Assembly: GCA_900769945.1 (NCBI GenBank)
Contig: CAAGIO010000005.1
Span: 1-64,000, forward strand
Source of the DNA: Bacteroidales bacterium
Lineage (GTDB): Bacteria > Bacteroidota > Bacteroidia > Bacteroidales > F082
DNA: 64,000 bases
Direction: 5' to 3'
Positions 52,762-61,681 of the stretch are shown here, one piece after another; position 1 is the first letter of the stretch; each line of letters begins with the position of its first letter. A program made the position numbers and the translations under genes. The notes under the pieces were generated by a model. It was not told the origin of the DNA. It saw nothing but the letters and a program-made list of their open reading frames with translations, and did not search any database.

Positions 52762-55455
52762 ATGTCTATCAATTACGAATCTGAAAATAATCTGTTTTCT
52801 GGGTTACAAAACGAGGAAATGAGCCATGATGTTGAACCTAAGCAATCGTGCGAGGTAGGGCATGACGGCTGTTGTGACAGTGGAGAAGAGTGTTGCAAAT
52901 GTGAAAAGGAAGAAAAGAAAGTGGAAAAAGAGTATAAGAAGTATCGTCCAGAAGATGTGAAAGAGGCTGCTGTTGAATATTTTGGCGGTGACCAGCTCGC
53001 TGGAGATGTGTGGATGAACAAATATGCGTTGAAGGACAGTGAGGGTAATATATATGAGCGCACTCCTGACGACATGCATCACCGTATAGCGGGCGAGATA
53101 GCGCGTATTGAGAGCAGGTACCCTAATCCGCTTACAGAGGAGGAGATTTTCGAGGTTCTGAAGGATTTCCGTTACGTGGTGCCACAGGGCAGCCCTATGG
53201 CAGGTATTGGCAATGACTTCCAGATTTCCTCATTATCAAACTGCTTCGTGATAGGTAATAACGGCTCGTCCGACTCATACGGCGGCATCATGAAGATTGA
53301 CCAGGAGCAGGTGCAGCTCATGAAACGACGTGGTGGCGTTGGTCACGACTTGTCGCATATTCGTCCCGCCGGAAGCCCGGTGAAAAACTGCGCTCTGACA
53401 TCTACAGGCGTGGTTCCCTTCATGGAACGCTACTCCAACTCCACAAAAGAAGTGGCACAGGACGGCAGACGTGGCGCACTGATGATGAGTATCAGTATTA
53501 AACACCCTGACTCTGAGGCTTTTATCGATGCGAAGATGACCCAAGGGAAAATCACCAACGCTAACGTATCCGTGCGTATCACCGACGACTTTATGCAGGC
53601 TGTGGTGGAAAACAAACCTTTCATCCAACAATATCCTATCGACTCTGACAATCCTAAATACACCAAGGAAGTTGATGCGAGGAAACTGTGGAACAAGATT
53701 ATACATAACGCATGGGCATCGGCAGAGCCGGGCGTGCTGTTCTGGGATACCATCATTCGCGAGTCAATACCGGATTGCTACGCCGACCTCGGCTTCAAGA
53801 CTATCAGCACCAACCCTTGTGGCGAGATTCCTTTGTGCGCTTATGACAGCTGCCGCCTTCTCGCTATCAACCTGTATAGCTACGTGGATAACCCTTTCAC
53901 AAAGGACGCCTCCTTCAATAAGGAACTGTTCTCGAAACATGTTCGTATCGCCCAACGTATGATGGACGATATTATCGACCTTGAACTTGAAAAAGTTGAT
54001 GCTATCCTTGAGAAAATCTACTCCGACCCCGAAGATGAAGAGGTCAAGAGGACTGAGATTAACCTTTGGAAAAATATAAGGAGAAAGTCGTTGCAAGGCC
54101 GCCGTACAGGTATAGGTATCACCGCTGAAGGCGATATGCTCGCCGCCCTTGGACTGCGTTATGCTTCGGAAGAGGCGATAGCGTTCTCAACGGAGATACA
54201 GAAACTCCTTGCTTATCAGGCCTATAGCTCGTCAGTCACCCTCGCTAAAGAACGTGGTGCTTTCGAGATGTTTGACCCTAAACGCGAGGAAAAGAACCCT
54301 TTCATCAATCGTCTGCGTGAGCTTGATGAGAGCCTCTATCAGGATATGTGCAAATACGGACGCCGTAATATCGCTATGCTTACAATAGCCCCTACAGGCA
54401 CCGTAAGTATCTGTACTCAAACAACTTCCGGCATTGAGCCAGTGTTCCTCGTCTCATATAAACGCCGCCGTAAAGTGAACCCTAACGATAAGACCGCGAA
54501 AATATCCTTCACCGATAGCGACGGTAACGCCTTTGAAGAGTATAATGTCTTCCACCCGAAGTTCATCAAATGGCTCGAAGTGAACGGCTATAATGTTGAA
54601 GAAGTAAAAGACTATCCTCAAGATAAACTTAACGAGATTATAGCTAAATCTCCTTATTATAAAGCCACATCTAACGATATCGACTGGGTCAGCAAAGTGA
54701 AAATGCAGGGCATGATGCAGAAATGGGTTGACCATTCTATCAGTGTCACCGTCAACGTCCCAGCTGATACTACCGAGGAACTCGTAAGCCAGATTTATGA
54801 GACGGCGTGGAGAAGCGGCTGCAAAGGCATGACAATCTATCGTGACGGCTCCCGCACCGGCGTTCTCGTAAGCAATGATAAGAAAGAGACAAAGAAAAAT
54901 ACTATCATCGAGACACAATCCCCTACACGCCCTAAAGAAGTGGAATGCGACGTCGTCCGATTCCAAAACAACTATGAGAAATGGATTGCCTTCGTGGGTA
55001 AGATTGACGGCAAGCCTTATGAGATATTCTCAGGTAAACTCGATGACTTCTTTATCCCTCCTTTCGTTGAGACAGGCTGGATTATCAAGAACAAAGATGA
55101 AAATAATTTGACTCGATACGACTTCAGATATGCCGATAAACAGGGCTATAAGGTCAATATGGAGGGCCTGTCACGCTCCTTTAATAAGGAATACTGGAAC
55201 TATGCGAAACTTATCTCCGGCGTGCTGCGCCATGGAATGCCAATAGCTTACGTTGTTACTCTTGTTCAAAACCTTAACGTTGAAGAAGATAACATCAACA
55301 CTTGGAAAAATGGTATCGCACGCGCCCTCCGCCGCTATATCCCTGACGGCACCACCGTCGAGAAGGAGAAATGCCCCAAATGTGGCGCCGACCTCGTGTA
55401 TGAAGATGGCTGCAAACATTGTAATAACTGCGGTTACTCTAAATGTGGCGGATGA
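52762..55455 (+). CDS. nrdJ: Adenosylcobalamin-dependent ribonucleotide reductase (class II)
   Basis: An 897-aa enzyme that makes deoxyribonucleotides using adenosylcobalamin as the radical source, independent of oxygen. The first ~60 residues are an unusual Cys- and Lys/Glu-rich extension (CCDSGEECCKCEKEEKK). The 10-stranded barrel has SSLSNCFVIG, RRGGVGHDLSHIRPAGS, STNPCGEIPLCAYDSCRL, QGRRTGIGITAEGDMLAALG and APTGTVSICTQTTSGIEP. The C-terminal redox/zinc-ribbon tail is CPKCGADLVYEDGC and CNNCGYSKCGG. All expected parts are present. No cobalamin riboswitch is recognisable upstream. Confidence 0.95.
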   Translation: MSINYESENNLFSGLQNEEMSHDVEPKQSCEVGHDGCCDSGEECCKCEKEEKKVEKEYKKYRPEDVKEAAVEYFGGDQLAGDVWMNKYALKDSEGNIYERTPDDMHHRIAGEIARIESRYPNPLTEEEIFEVLKDFRYVVPQGSPMAGIGNDFQISSLSNCFVIGNNGSSDSYGGIMKIDQEQVQLMKRRGGVGHDLSHIRPAGSPVKNCALTSTGVVPFMERYSNSTKEVAQDGRRGALMMSISIKHPDSEAFIDAKMTQGKITNANVSVRITDDFMQAVVENKPFIQQYPIDSDNPKYTKEVDARKLWNKIIHNAWASAEPGVLFWDTIIRESIPDCYADLGFKTISTNPCGEIPLCAYDSCRLLAINLYSYVDNPFTKDASFNKELFSKHVRIAQRMMDDIIDLELEKVDAILEKIYSDPEDEEVKRTEINLWKNIRRKSLQGRRTGIGITAEGDMLAALGLRYASEEAIAFSTEIQKLLAYQAYSSSVTLAKERGAFEMFDPKREEKNPFINRLRELDESLYQDMCKYGRRNIAMLTIAPTGTVSICTQTTSGIEPVFLVSYKRRRKVNPNDKTAKISFTDSDGNAFEEYNVFHPKFIKWLEVNGYNVEEVKDYPQDKLNEIIAKSPYYKATSNDIDWVSKVKMQGMMQKWVDHSISVTVNVPADTTEELVSQIYETAWRSGCKGMTIYRDGSRTGVLVSNDKKETKKNTIIETQSPTRPKEVECDVVRFQNNYEKWIAFVGKIDGKPYEIFSGKLDDFFIPPFVETGWIIKNKDENNLTRYDFRYADKQGYKVNMEGLSRSFNKEYWNYAKLISGVLRHGMPIAYVVTLVQNLNVEEDNINTWKNGIARALRRYIPDGTTVEKEKCPKCGADLVYEDGCKHCNNCGYSKCGG

Positions 55456-55484
55456 TTTGAATTGAAAATGTTGCCTTTTTACTA

Positions 55485-55597
55485 ATCCGAAATATGGGTC
55501 GTGATTAGTCTTAAGTGCCCGGCTTCTTGTAGTAATCAGATGTATCATTAAACCTCGCACTTAATTCCGTATTTGACCGGTCTTTCGGATTTTTTTT
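55485..55597 (+). ncRNA. Candidate structured RNA or elaborate terminator after nrdJ
   Basis: Nested complementary segments: ATCCGAAA (55485-55492) with TTTCGGAT (55583-55590); GGTC (55497-55500) with GACC (55575-55578); TTAAGTGC (55511-55518) with GCACTTAA (55557-55564). A crossing pair TGATTA (55502-55507) with TAATCA (55533-55538) could form a pseudoknot. The outer helix is followed by eight T. It fits no RNA family I can name. Confidence 0.4.
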
Positions 55598-55632
55598 CAT
55601 CCTACAGAGTATTTACCCTCTGTCATCAAACA

Positions 55633-55671
55633 AATAAAGGCTGCCTCACCTATGGTTTGGCAGCCTTTATT
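55633..55671. terminator. Probably bidirectional terminator between nrdJ and the deiminase gene
   Basis: Perfect 13-bp stem AATAAAGGCTGCC / GGCAGCCTTTATT with a 13-nt loop, 18 bp from the stop of the converging minus-strand gene. Confidence 0.85.
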
Positions 55672-55689
55672 CTTCAGGATAGTATGACG

Positions 55690-57654
55690 CTATCTCTTCG
55701 CTATCTTCTTGATAATCACGTTGTCGCCATCACTAATCTTTACAAAATATACGCCATCAGCTAACGACTCTACACTTATCTCATTGCTGTCCTTTATGAA
55801 CAGAACCTGCTGACCAAGAGTATTGTATATCCTTACTTCTTTAACGTCACCTCCCTTGATATTCAAAGTGTTGTGCATTGGGTTAGGATAAACCTCGTAA
55901 CTCGAAACAATATTCTCTTCAATGTCTAACCAATCGCCGCTGATACTTACGCTTATGCTCTGCTCTCCTGCCGTAGAAGAAATAAGTATTGTGGTCTCGG
56001 CAAAACTCTTTGTCACAACATTGACATCTATATTGACATCTAAGCTCTCGCCTATAGCTAATGTGACAGGCATGTTCTGAGGTGTAGAGATTGTAAGATA
56101 AGAAGTCTCAACCTCGCTGATACTATTGATTGTCACCTCGTTAGCTGTGTTGTTGGTGATTGTGAAAGTTGTAGAGCTCGCCTCATCGAAGGTGATGTCG
56201 TTAACACTGATTGTTAGTGTCGTTTGGGTGTGTTCCTCCATTGTGAAATGGTGTGGGTCGAGCTCGGCAAATACAGGCTGGCTGTATCTGCGTCCGGAGT
56301 TATCTGCCCCGAAAACATAGTAGTCTATTTCAGAATTGCCTTGATAACCTTTGATATATCCGACATATTCATCAGGATTTCCGGTAGGAGTCATGTGAGC
56401 TGCCATGTATTCTCCGCCATCAATGCTATAATACACTAAGAGCGAGTCTTGTTTCAACTCTTCGCCACTATAAGCAATGAACTTACTTGTGATAGCTATG
56501 GAGTCCTGCCATTCTTGTTCACCGAAGACGACGTCTCTGTGGTCAACGAAAAGCATGTTGAAATCCATCACTCCACGGGTGCGGCAGTGCAAGGCGTCGG
56601 TGTTCTCCCAGCTGATATAATAGTCGTTGTTGACAAAGCCGAGTATCTCGTAACCGGGCATGGCGTCGGCGTAAGCCTGTAAAGCCTGCTGGTTATAGTT
56701 GCTGTCAGTGCCAAGAGGGACGAAGACTTTCTTGTTGAGTATGAGGCTGTTAGTGTAAGGGGCGAGGGTATATCCACCCGGTTCCTGCACGCGATACACC
56801 TTGTAAGGATAGCCCCAGCAACAGTTGGTGGTCTGGAAATATTCTGCCACCTGCTCATAATATTGATAGCGTGGGTTGCTCTCAGGTAATTGTGCGATGA
56901 TGATTTTGTCGGGTGCGAGATATTTGCCCCAGCAGTCAACGTGCGCGATGTAATCACCTTGCGGGTCGATGGTGATGTGGTAAGGGTCAATACCGAGATA
57001 GTCGCGCATCTTGTTTCTTACATTATTCTCGTTGTTGCTGTTCTCTGTCACAACAAGGTCGTCAGAACAACCGTGACCACGCCCGTCCTGCATCATGTTG
57101 CCGCCTGTATGCTGAAGGTTCATGCCGTACATTGGTATGTCCCAATAGTTTGCAAAGACACCTGATACATTGTCGTCATTAGGACGAGGCCTGTTGTAAA
57201 CGTTGTCAACTATGGCAGGCTCCCTTCCGTCAAAGATATACCATGGACCGTAGTCACGCACCCAATATGAATCGGTGGGCGCATTAACGAAGACACAATT
57301 GCTCATGTTTACTCCATAATTCTGGTATTCCTGCTGCGCCTGACTTTGATAATTTGCAGACACAATGGTTATTAATGTGCAGTCCTCGGCAAGCTCCTTC
57401 ACCACCTCCATCGTGATTCCCAATGGATAACGAATCAATACAGCCTGCATCGGCTCAAACTCTGCCACGAACCTCACTTCCCCTGTTGGCGGGTCTGTCT
57501 CAATAAACCTGTCGTTTCTGACGGGAGTGCTCATCTCCTCCTCAGAGAGATAATGTAATTTTCTCCAATCTGGTTTGCCTTGCTCTTGGGCAATTACTCT
57601 TGTTCCGCTTAATAGACAAAAGACAATTAATAGCTTAAGTAGATTTGTTCTCAT
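55690..57654 (-). CDS. Peptidylarginine deiminase (PPAD-like) with type IX sorting domain
   Basis: A 654-aa secreted guanidino-modifying enzyme of the PAD_porph family. Signal peptide ends near GTRVIAQ; the ATG at 57654 is used rather than a TTG 21 bp upstream. Catalytic residues by this numbering: Asp134 (WVRDYGPWY), His238 and Asp240 (IAHVDCWGKY), Cys357 (DALHCRTRGV), close to P. gingivalis PPAD Asp130/His236/Asp238/Cys351. The two substrate-carboxylate Arg residues of PPAD are also matched in YNRPRPNDD (Arg155, Arg157). After ~420 residues an Ig-like region and a Por sorting domain follow (EVYPNPMHN, GVYFVKIS). Peptidylarginine deiminase activity is inferred; agmatine deiminase is the alternative. 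Confidence 0.85.
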   Translation of the reverse strand: MRTNLLKLLIVFCLLSGTRVIAQEQGKPDWRKLHYLSEEEMSTPVRNDRFIETDPPTGEVRFVAEFEPMQAVLIRYPLGITMEVVKELAEDCTLITIVSANYQSQAQQEYQNYGVNMSNCVFVNAPTDSYWVRDYGPWYIFDGREPAIVDNVYNRPRPNDDNVSGVFANYWDIPMYGMNLQHTGGNMMQDGRGHGCSDDLVVTENSNNENNVRNKMRDYLGIDPYHITIDPQGDYIAHVDCWGKYLAPDKIIIAQLPESNPRYQYYEQVAEYFQTTNCCWGYPYKVYRVQEPGGYTLAPYTNSLILNKKVFVPLGTDSNYNQQALQAYADAMPGYEILGFVNNDYYISWENTDALHCRTRGVMDFNMLFVDHRDVVFGEQEWQDSIAITSKFIAYSGEELKQDSLLVYYSIDGGEYMAAHMTPTGNPDEYVGYIKGYQGNSEIDYYVFGADNSGRRYSQPVFAELDPHHFTMEEHTQTTLTISVNDITFDEASSTTFTITNNTANEVTINSISEVETSYLTISTPQNMPVTLAIGESLDVNIDVNVVTKSFAETTILISSTAGEQSISVSISGDWLDIEENIVSSYEVYPNPMHNTLNIKGGDVKEVRIYNTLGQQVLFIKDSNEISVESLADGVYFVKISDGDNVIIKKIAKR

Positions 57655-57672
57655 CGTATAAAAATTTGTCTG

Positions 57673-57680
57673 CAAAGATA
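57673..57680 (-). promoter_or_regulatory. -7 box for the deiminase gene
   Basis: CAAAGATA on plus (TATCTTTG on minus), 18 bp before the start; the leader is about 12 nt. Confidence 0.6.
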
Positions 57681-57720
57681 CTTATTTGTAAAATATCTGC
57701 GTTAAAAAAGTTAAAATTTG

Positions 57721-57728
57721 TAACTTTG
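57721..57728 (+). promoter_or_regulatory. -7 box for the transglycosylase gene
   Basis: TAACTTTG, 22 bp before the ATG at 57751. The divergent boxes are 40 bp apart. Confidence 0.6.
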
Positions 57729-57750
57729 CCAAATAATTTTTTGATAGAAA

Positions 57751-59466
57751 ATGAGTAGCCTTTTATTATTGCTTTTCTCTTTTGCGCAAATAGTCGCTGT
57801 GAATGATACTATTTTAATTAATGATAGTGTTGACAATGGGATTGTCACCGACACAATATTGATGGATTCGATAAATCCTGCTCTGCCAGACAGTATCCAG
57901 ATGAAGATACAGGAGGCTTTTGATAATGAGAATTCGGGGAAAGGCATTGTTGATGAGTCGGAGAAGATGCTTGAGATGATTGATACTCTTAATGGTATCC
58001 CGTATTTCGATATGACGAGTGCTAACAGTTGCAATTATCCTCCGGGATATATCCCGTCGTTTCCTGACAGTGTTTATGCCAAACGCATTGATGACTTGAG
58101 TCGCGAGACAACGATAGAGCTTGTGTATAATAAGCATGTGAAATCGTTTATCGATGTGTATGCCGTGCAGAAACGCGACAAGACGGAGCGTATCTTAGGT
58201 CTCGCTGATGTTTATTTCCCTTTGTTTGAGGAGACGCTTGACAAATATGGTATGCCGTTGGAACTCAAGTATCTTGCTGTTGTTGAGTCGGCGTTAAATC
58301 CGAGAGCCGGCTCGCATGCCGGAGCTAAAGGTCTCTGGCAGTTTATGTATGCCACAGGAAAAATGTACGGCTTGAACGTCACCACCCTCGTTGACGACCG
58401 TTTCGACCCTTTGAAATCTACTGATGCGGCATGCAGACATCTTAACGACCTGTATGAGACCTTCGGTGACTGGTTCCTCGCTCTCGCCGCTTATAACTCC
58501 GGCGCAGGAAATGTTAAAAAGGCTATCAGAAGGGCAGGAGGGATAAAGAATTATTGGGCTATCTGGCCTTTCCTCCCTCGTGAGACACGCGGATACGTGC
58601 CGGCTTTCATAGCTGTGAACTATATCATGAACTACGCCCCGGAACATAATATCTGCCCCCTGAACCCCGGCATCATTAAAACAGGCATCGATACCGTCAT
58701 GGTTCACGATGTGCTACATTTCGACCAACTTAACGAGATGCTTGGAATACCGATGGAAGACCTGAGGTTCTTTAACCCGCAGTTTAAGGAAGGCATCATC
58801 CCCGCAACAGATAAAAAACAATATGTGCTTCAACTGCCTGAACAATATATTGATGCTTTCGTCAGTAATGAGAAAGATGTTTATTCCTTCAAAACAAAAA
58901 GCGGCATCGATAAGGAGAAACTGCAGGAAGAGATGAAGAAAATATCCGACAGAAGCGTCCATATTGTGAAGAAAGGTGAGACGCTCAGCGGAATAGCAAA
59001 GAAATATCATGTCAGTGTTAACCAATTGAAAACATGGAATAACCTTAAGACCACCAACCTTAAAATCGGACAGAAACTCATTGTCTATAGCTCTGGGGCT
59101 CCTATGGCTCAGGTTGGAAACTCTAAGCCTGTCGAACGCTCCACAACACAAAAGATTCATGTGGTGTCAAAAGGTGAGACCTTGAGCAGAATCGCTGCCA
59201 AATACAAATGCAGCGTCACTGACCTGAAGAATTGGAACAACCTGAAGTCAACAAATATTATTGTGGGACAGAAACTTAAGGTCTATCCTCCGGCAGAGAG
59301 CTCTTCCAACACCGTGAAGAATAATGCATCAACATATACGGTAAGGTCGGGAGACACACTCAGCGGGATAGCTGCTAAATTCAACGTCTCCGTTGCTACC
59401 ATCAAGAAACTAAATAACCTTAAGAACGATACGATAAAGGTTGGGCAGGTCTTGAAACTAAGATAA
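57751..59466 (+). CDS. MltD-like lytic transglycosylase with three LysM domains
   Basis: A 571-aa exported peptidoglycan hydrolase. A short hydrophobic N-terminus (MSSLLLLLFSFAQIVAV) is followed by an acidic linker and a helical region. The goose-lysozyme-type SLT domain has the catalytic Glu179 in AVVESALNPRAGS, then GAKGLWQFMYATG, AAYNSGAGNVKKAI and YVPAFIAVNYI. Three LysM repeats bind glycan at ~residues 403-445, 468-512 and 527-571 (each with KGETLSxIA- or SGDTLSGIA-like starts). The domain order is that of MltD. Monocistronic. Confidence 0.92.
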   Translation: MSSLLLLLFSFAQIVAVNDTILINDSVDNGIVTDTILMDSINPALPDSIQMKIQEAFDNENSGKGIVDESEKMLEMIDTLNGIPYFDMTSANSCNYPPGYIPSFPDSVYAKRIDDLSRETTIELVYNKHVKSFIDVYAVQKRDKTERILGLADVYFPLFEETLDKYGMPLELKYLAVVESALNPRAGSHAGAKGLWQFMYATGKMYGLNVTTLVDDRFDPLKSTDAACRHLNDLYETFGDWFLALAAYNSGAGNVKKAIRRAGGIKNYWAIWPFLPRETRGYVPAFIAVNYIMNYAPEHNICPLNPGIIKTGIDTVMVHDVLHFDQLNEMLGIPMEDLRFFNPQFKEGIIPATDKKQYVLQLPEQYIDAFVSNEKDVYSFKTKSGIDKEKLQEEMKKISDRSVHIVKKGETLSGIAKKYHVSVNQLKTWNNLKTTNLKIGQKLIVYSSGAPMAQVGNSKPVERSTTQKIHVVSKGETLSRIAAKYKCSVTDLKNWNNLKSTNIIVGQKLKVYPPAESSSNTVKNNASTYTVRSGDTLSGIAAKFNVSVATIKKLNNLKNDTIKVGQVLKLR

Positions 59467-59492
59467 GGTATTTATTTATAACATTTTGGGAA

Positions 59493-60494
59493 TCAGAAAC
59501 GTATGCTGTATATCATTGCTTCAAGCTGTCTCAGGTAATCGCGTTTCTCTTTGTTGGGATAATATACGAAGCCTTCCGCGGTAATGAGTTTGTCGTGCGT
59601 TGGGTTCACTATTGTGTACGACACGAACGGACCCGCCATGAAGTCTTTCTGCATGTTCCACATGCCACGCATCTCTTTCGCATATCCGGCTGGAAAATCC
59701 GGTACAACAGTGTAGCGCGGTGTCACAAACTCCTTGTCAGTGGTCATGAAACTGCCCGGATTCTCTCCCTCAAAATATCTCTTAACAATTGAGTCTCTTA
59801 CCCTTAACAAACTCGCATCACTCAAGTCCGATTCGTCCTTATATGGCAACTCGTAAATAATGATGTCCATGATAAGCTCCTTCGTTTCCGCATCTTTCAC
59901 CACGCTGATGAATCCCTCCCTGTTGACGGCAATGCAGAAGTCGTTAGGCACCGTCATCGTTATCCCGAACTTGTTTTTTATCTGCCTTATCACTTCTGTG
60001 TTTGAGATGGGACGGTAGAAATTCATAAGACGCTCGCGCTCGTTCTTGTCAAAGATTTGCTTCAACTCCTCTTTCTTGCTGTCAAAGACCTTGTTCCATG
60101 TGGCAGCATCTTTGGTCTTGATTTTTATCGCATATTGGGGCGATGCCTGCCAGTCGGGCTGCGATTCTATCACGGGGTTGGGCAACTCTGGAACAATCTC
60201 CGCTATGATGAGGTTCCTGTGTTTGCTGAACATGTCGTTGAGCGCATCAATATTAATATGTGCCACCTTGAAGGTCTTCTCCGGTTGCGGCAGGCCATAC
60301 TGCTCCTCCTCGAAAAAGGCGCGCACATTCTGCCCAATAGAGCCATTCCACTGCTCATCGTTCTGTGTCACTAATAATATCTCTGAAGTGCCACCAACCG
60401 AACGGTCTTTCACAACCTTTTTCGGCTTCTCTGAACATCCGATAAATATTGCCGCTAATATTACTAAGGCGATGAATATTTTTGTCTCTTTCAT
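59493..60494 (-). CDS. DUF4837 family lipoprotein
   Basis: A 333-aa lipoprotein. The start at 60494 gives MKETKIFIALVILAAIFIGC with the lipid-modified Cys at the end of the signal. The rest matches the DUF4837 family of Bacteroidota: GGTSEILLVTQNDEQWNG, VREFFxxxxYGLPQPE-like QYGLPQPEKTF, HINIDALNDMFSKHRNLI, and GFVYYPNKEKRDYLRQLEAMIYSI at the C-terminus. Function unknown. Promoter box TACTTTTG on the minus strand at 60510-60517, 15 bp from the ATG. It converges with the transglycosylase gene. Confidence 0.88.
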   Translation of the reverse strand: MKETKIFIALVILAAIFIGCSEKPKKVVKDRSVGGTSEILLVTQNDEQWNGSIGQNVRAFFEEEQYGLPQPEKTFKVAHINIDALNDMFSKHRNLIIAEIVPELPNPVIESQPDWQASPQYAIKIKTKDAATWNKVFDSKKEELKQIFDKNERERLMNFYRPISNTEVIRQIKNKFGITMTVPNDFCIAVNREGFISVVKDAETKELIMDIIIYELPYKDESDLSDASLLRVRDSIVKRYFEGENPGSFMTTDKEFVTPRYTVVPDFPAGYAKEMRGMWNMQKDFMAGPFVSYTIVNPTHDKLITAEGFVYYPNKEKRDYLRQLEAMIYSIRF

Positions 60495-60509
60495 TTGATC
60501 CTTTTTCTG

Positions 60510-60517
60510 CAAAAGTA
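60510..60517 (-). promoter_or_regulatory. -7 box for the DUF4837 gene
   Basis: CAAAAGTA on plus (TACTTTTG on minus). Confidence 0.55.
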
Positions 60518-60595
60518 GTAATTATTTCTTTGATGTCTGTTGTTGCACGGAAAATTATTTTTTGTGTTTTTGTATATTTTTGTGGAAAACAAATT

Positions 60596-60603
60596 ATCTT
60601 TGC
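60596..60603 (+). promoter_or_regulatory. -7 box for the mevalonate genes
   Basis: TATCTTTG, 40 bp before the ATG at 60644. Confidence 0.6.
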
Positions 60604-60643
60604 ATGTTATTTATCTCTAAGCTCTTAACAAATCCTTAAACTG

Positions 60644-61672
60644 ATGAATGAACTTTTTTATGTTTCTGCCGTATCGCCTTCAAACATTGCTATAGTGAAA
60701 TACTGGGGCAAACATGGAAATCAGCTGCCTTGTAATCCATCTGTCAGTTTCACTTTGTCGAGATGTAGGACTGAGACGGGAATACATGTTTTTGATGGTG
60801 GGGCTGCCGATGGTTGTAAGATTCGTTTCTTTTTTGAGGGTAGGGAATCGGAGAAGTTCCTTGGAAAGATAGAGCGTTTTATTGAGAAGAATAAGGATTA
60901 TTTTGGGTTTCTGAATGGGTTGGTTCTTGATATTGAGAGCAGTAACACGTTTCCTCATTCGTCCGGTATTGCTTCAAGTGCGTCTTCAATGAGTGCGCTA
61001 GTGCTTTGTCTTCTTAAAATAGAGTCTAAATTAAAGGGTGAGGAGCGGATAGATTTGGGGAAGGCTTCTTTCTTGTCGCGTCTTGCTTCGGGCAGCGCAT
61101 CACGTTCGGTGTTTCCCGTCATGGCTCTCTGGGGCGCAACCCCTTCTGTAGCATCAAGTTCTGATGAATACGCATTGCCTCTCGATGACATCGTCGCACC
61201 CGTGTTTAAGTCATACCACGATACTATCTTGATAGTCTCAAATAAAGAGAAAAAGGTGTCAAGCAGCGTCGGGCACTCGCTTATGAACGGGCATCCTCTC
61301 GCCGAGAAACGTTATGCTACTGCGAGAAAAAATACCGAACGTCTTATTAAGGCGTTGAAAGACAGCGATATTGATACGTTTATCGAGATAGCGGAGTCTG
61401 AGGCCCTCCAGCTTCATGAGATGATGGCTACCTCAACACCTCCTTACAGGCTCATGGAAGACGGAACAGAGAAGATTATCGGTTCTGTCAGGTCCTTCAG
61501 AAAGAAAACTGGTATCCCTCTGTGCTTCACCCTTGACGCAGGTCCTAATGTGCATCTGCTTTATCCTGATGAGTTCTCATCACATATTCATAACTTTATT
61601 AATGACGAGCTTCTACAATACTGCCATGAAAATATGTATATCGATGATGTTGTGTTAAATACTATTGAATAA
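60644..61672 (+). CDS. mvaD: Diphosphomevalonate decarboxylase
   Basis: A 342-aa GHMP-fold enzyme that converts mevalonate 5-diphosphate to isopentenyl diphosphate with ATP. Family motifs: SPSNIAIVKYWGKHG near the N-terminus, NPSVSFTLSRCRT, PHSSGIASSASSMSALV (the phosphate-binding loop), LASGSASRSVF and CFTLDAGPNVHLL with the catalytic Asp. Length is normal. The mevalonate kinase-like gene follows after 9 bp, so the last steps of the mevalonate route are transcribed together. Confidence 0.93.
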   Translation: MNELFYVSAVSPSNIAIVKYWGKHGNQLPCNPSVSFTLSRCRTETGIHVFDGGAADGCKIRFFFEGRESEKFLGKIERFIEKNKDYFGFLNGLVLDIESSNTFPHSSGIASSASSMSALVLCLLKIESKLKGEERIDLGKASFLSRLASGSASRSVFPVMALWGATPSVASSSDEYALPLDDIVAPVFKSYHDTILIVSNKEKKVSSSVGHSLMNGHPLAEKRYATARKNTERLIKALKDSDIDTFIEIAESEALQLHEMMATSTPPYRLMEDGTEKIIGSVRSFRKKTGIPLCFTLDAGPNVHLLYPDEFSSHIHNFINDELLQYCHENMYIDDVVLNTIE

Positions 61673-61681
61673 CAACGCGCT

